The notes under the pieces: model-generated
The model's input: the letters and a program-made list of their open reading frames with translations, nothing else
Database searches by the model: none
What the model was told of the DNA's origin: nothing
Program-made: the position numbers and the translations under genes
Source: Limnoperna fortunei
Lineage: Eukaryota; Mollusca; Bivalvia; Mytilida; Modiolidae
Reading direction: 5' to 3'
Assembly: GCA_944474755.1 (NCBI GenBank)
Contig: OX104117.1
Coordinates: forward strand, 79,274,926-79,338,925
DNA: 64,000 nt
Shown here: in pieces, positions 62,907 to 64,000 of the stretch
Layout of the letters: each line of letters begins with the position of its first letter
Position numbering within the stretch: the stretch's first letter is position 1

Positions 62907-64000
62907 AAGGTTTACATACGGCATTCAGTAGATATTTTTGTACCTTTACTATATTAACCGTAATTTCGCTTTACTATAGATCTAAGCACTATAGTTGATT
63001 ACATTCCGATGCTGTCTTAGGACCACAAGAGGTGAAAATTCATGACACCAGTCCAGAAACTTCTCACACTTCTCATGTAAGCACAGGACTGAAAATTAAC
63101 ACCTTCAGACATTGATTGTTCCCCAATACTTCTCTCTACTCCATTAACATGAAATAACCCTATAAACAATATATATGTTGTTTTACTCCACTTTCAGCAA
63201 TTTATAGTAATATCATGTCTCCTAGTTATACGTTACTAGGCCCCAACACTGTCTAAATCACACATCTCACTTAAACACTATATCAACAAAGTATACGCAT
63301 CATTGAAATCAAAATGTATATAAAACACAGACGTAAATAATGTTACATATCACTTTAAATAGATTTAGTTTTTGCTCCACTGTAATTACATATTGGTCAA
63401 TGTACCAGTATTTATAAAAATATGGTTAATTATTTTTACAGTAAAATATACCATGTTTTAATATAACTTATTTGTATTGTTTGGTAAAACCAATTATAAG
63501 ACTTTCGGAAAGTAGAGGTGGTCAACCATAACATTAATATCATGCATATTCATGTCGACGTTTGTTATTAAGGACTTGCGTACATATAATGCCCTATTTT
63601 GTCAATTGTTGTGCATATTCAATACAGTATGTATATTTACGTAATTACTAGTATTTCACGCGTATCACTATTAATAAAATTTCAATAACTCATATTGTAT
63701 AACAGTCATGTTAAACTCATGTTTGATGCAGTCATATAGTTTTTTTTATCATAAACAATTTTTGTTTAATCAAATAAATTTATTTCAAACAAAGCTTCAA
63801 AAACTAGAATAATATTCTCTTAAAATAACAAGGCAAGAAAGTTTGAGGATCTTTTTAATTTTTATACCTTAGATAGTTTAATCTCATTAGCAGCCTAAAT
63901 ATTTTAATCTTGCTTGCTTTATAGAAATTCTGTGCGATCTAGGTCGCTTTTAACAATTTTGAGAATTTTATTACAATTTTCACTATTTTCGCAATCCATC
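62907..64000. other. nothing recognised
   Basis: AT-rich sequence without open frames of note, tandem repeats or terminal inverted repeats by eye. Confidence 0.4.

Overview
The window is animal nuclear DNA, AT-rich, with long introns and GT-AG splice sites. Its many interspersed repeats include tRNA-headed SINEs, Helitron-like elements with terminal hairpins and cores of tandem 146-190 bp units, nested inverted-repeat transposons and truncated LINEs. This repeat mix, and above all the repeats ending in the hairpin GCTCACCTGG...CCAGGTGAGC, is what I know from bivalve molluscs. A marine bivalve, possibly mussel-like, is the best guess. It was made without a database search.

Three genes are supported. 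(1) On the minus strand, from 37516 down to 2051, lie fifteen consecutive coding exons of IFT56 (TTC26/DYF-13), a TPR protein of the intraflagellar transport complex B. The exons join in frame to 516 complete codons. Only the C-terminal end, about 37 residues by comparison with the human protein as I remember it, lies beyond the left edge. (2, 3) At 55914-58331 (minus) and 59095-61539 (plus) are two divergently transcribed, intronless paralogues of about 810 residues. Each has a signal peptide, a Cys-rich ectodomain and about eight membrane segments. I do not recognise the family.

Layout: 1-4798 holds the last visible IFT56 exon inside two minisatellites, plus transposon debris. 5478-16726 holds exons 14 to 6, with DNA transposons, SINEs and small arrays in the introns. 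16808-22271 holds a Helitron-like element, then a 3.7 kb 54-bp array ending exactly at the exon 5 donor. 23222-28462 is a nested transposon with a 165-bp-unit core. 28666-37516 holds exons 4 to 1, with more nested elements. 37612-49304 is a transposon graveyard with LINE fragments. 49843-51846 is a 40-bp minisatellite beside a possible CUB-domain exon. 52494-54170 is a LINE with perfect 13-bp target-site duplications. 55914-61539 is the paralogue pair.

The most striking pattern is that five separate exon boundaries of IFT56 have seeded tandem repeat arrays: the donors of exons 5, 10, 13 and 15 and the acceptor of exon 15. Every unit carries a copy of the exon edge plus its splice site, so the true exon sits beside a few to more than a hundred decoy splice sites. 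In the exon 5 array, units next to the exon are diverged ~27-bp monomers, while farther units are homogenised 54-bp dimers with higher-order duplications. This resembles satellite evolution, but started from a splice junction.
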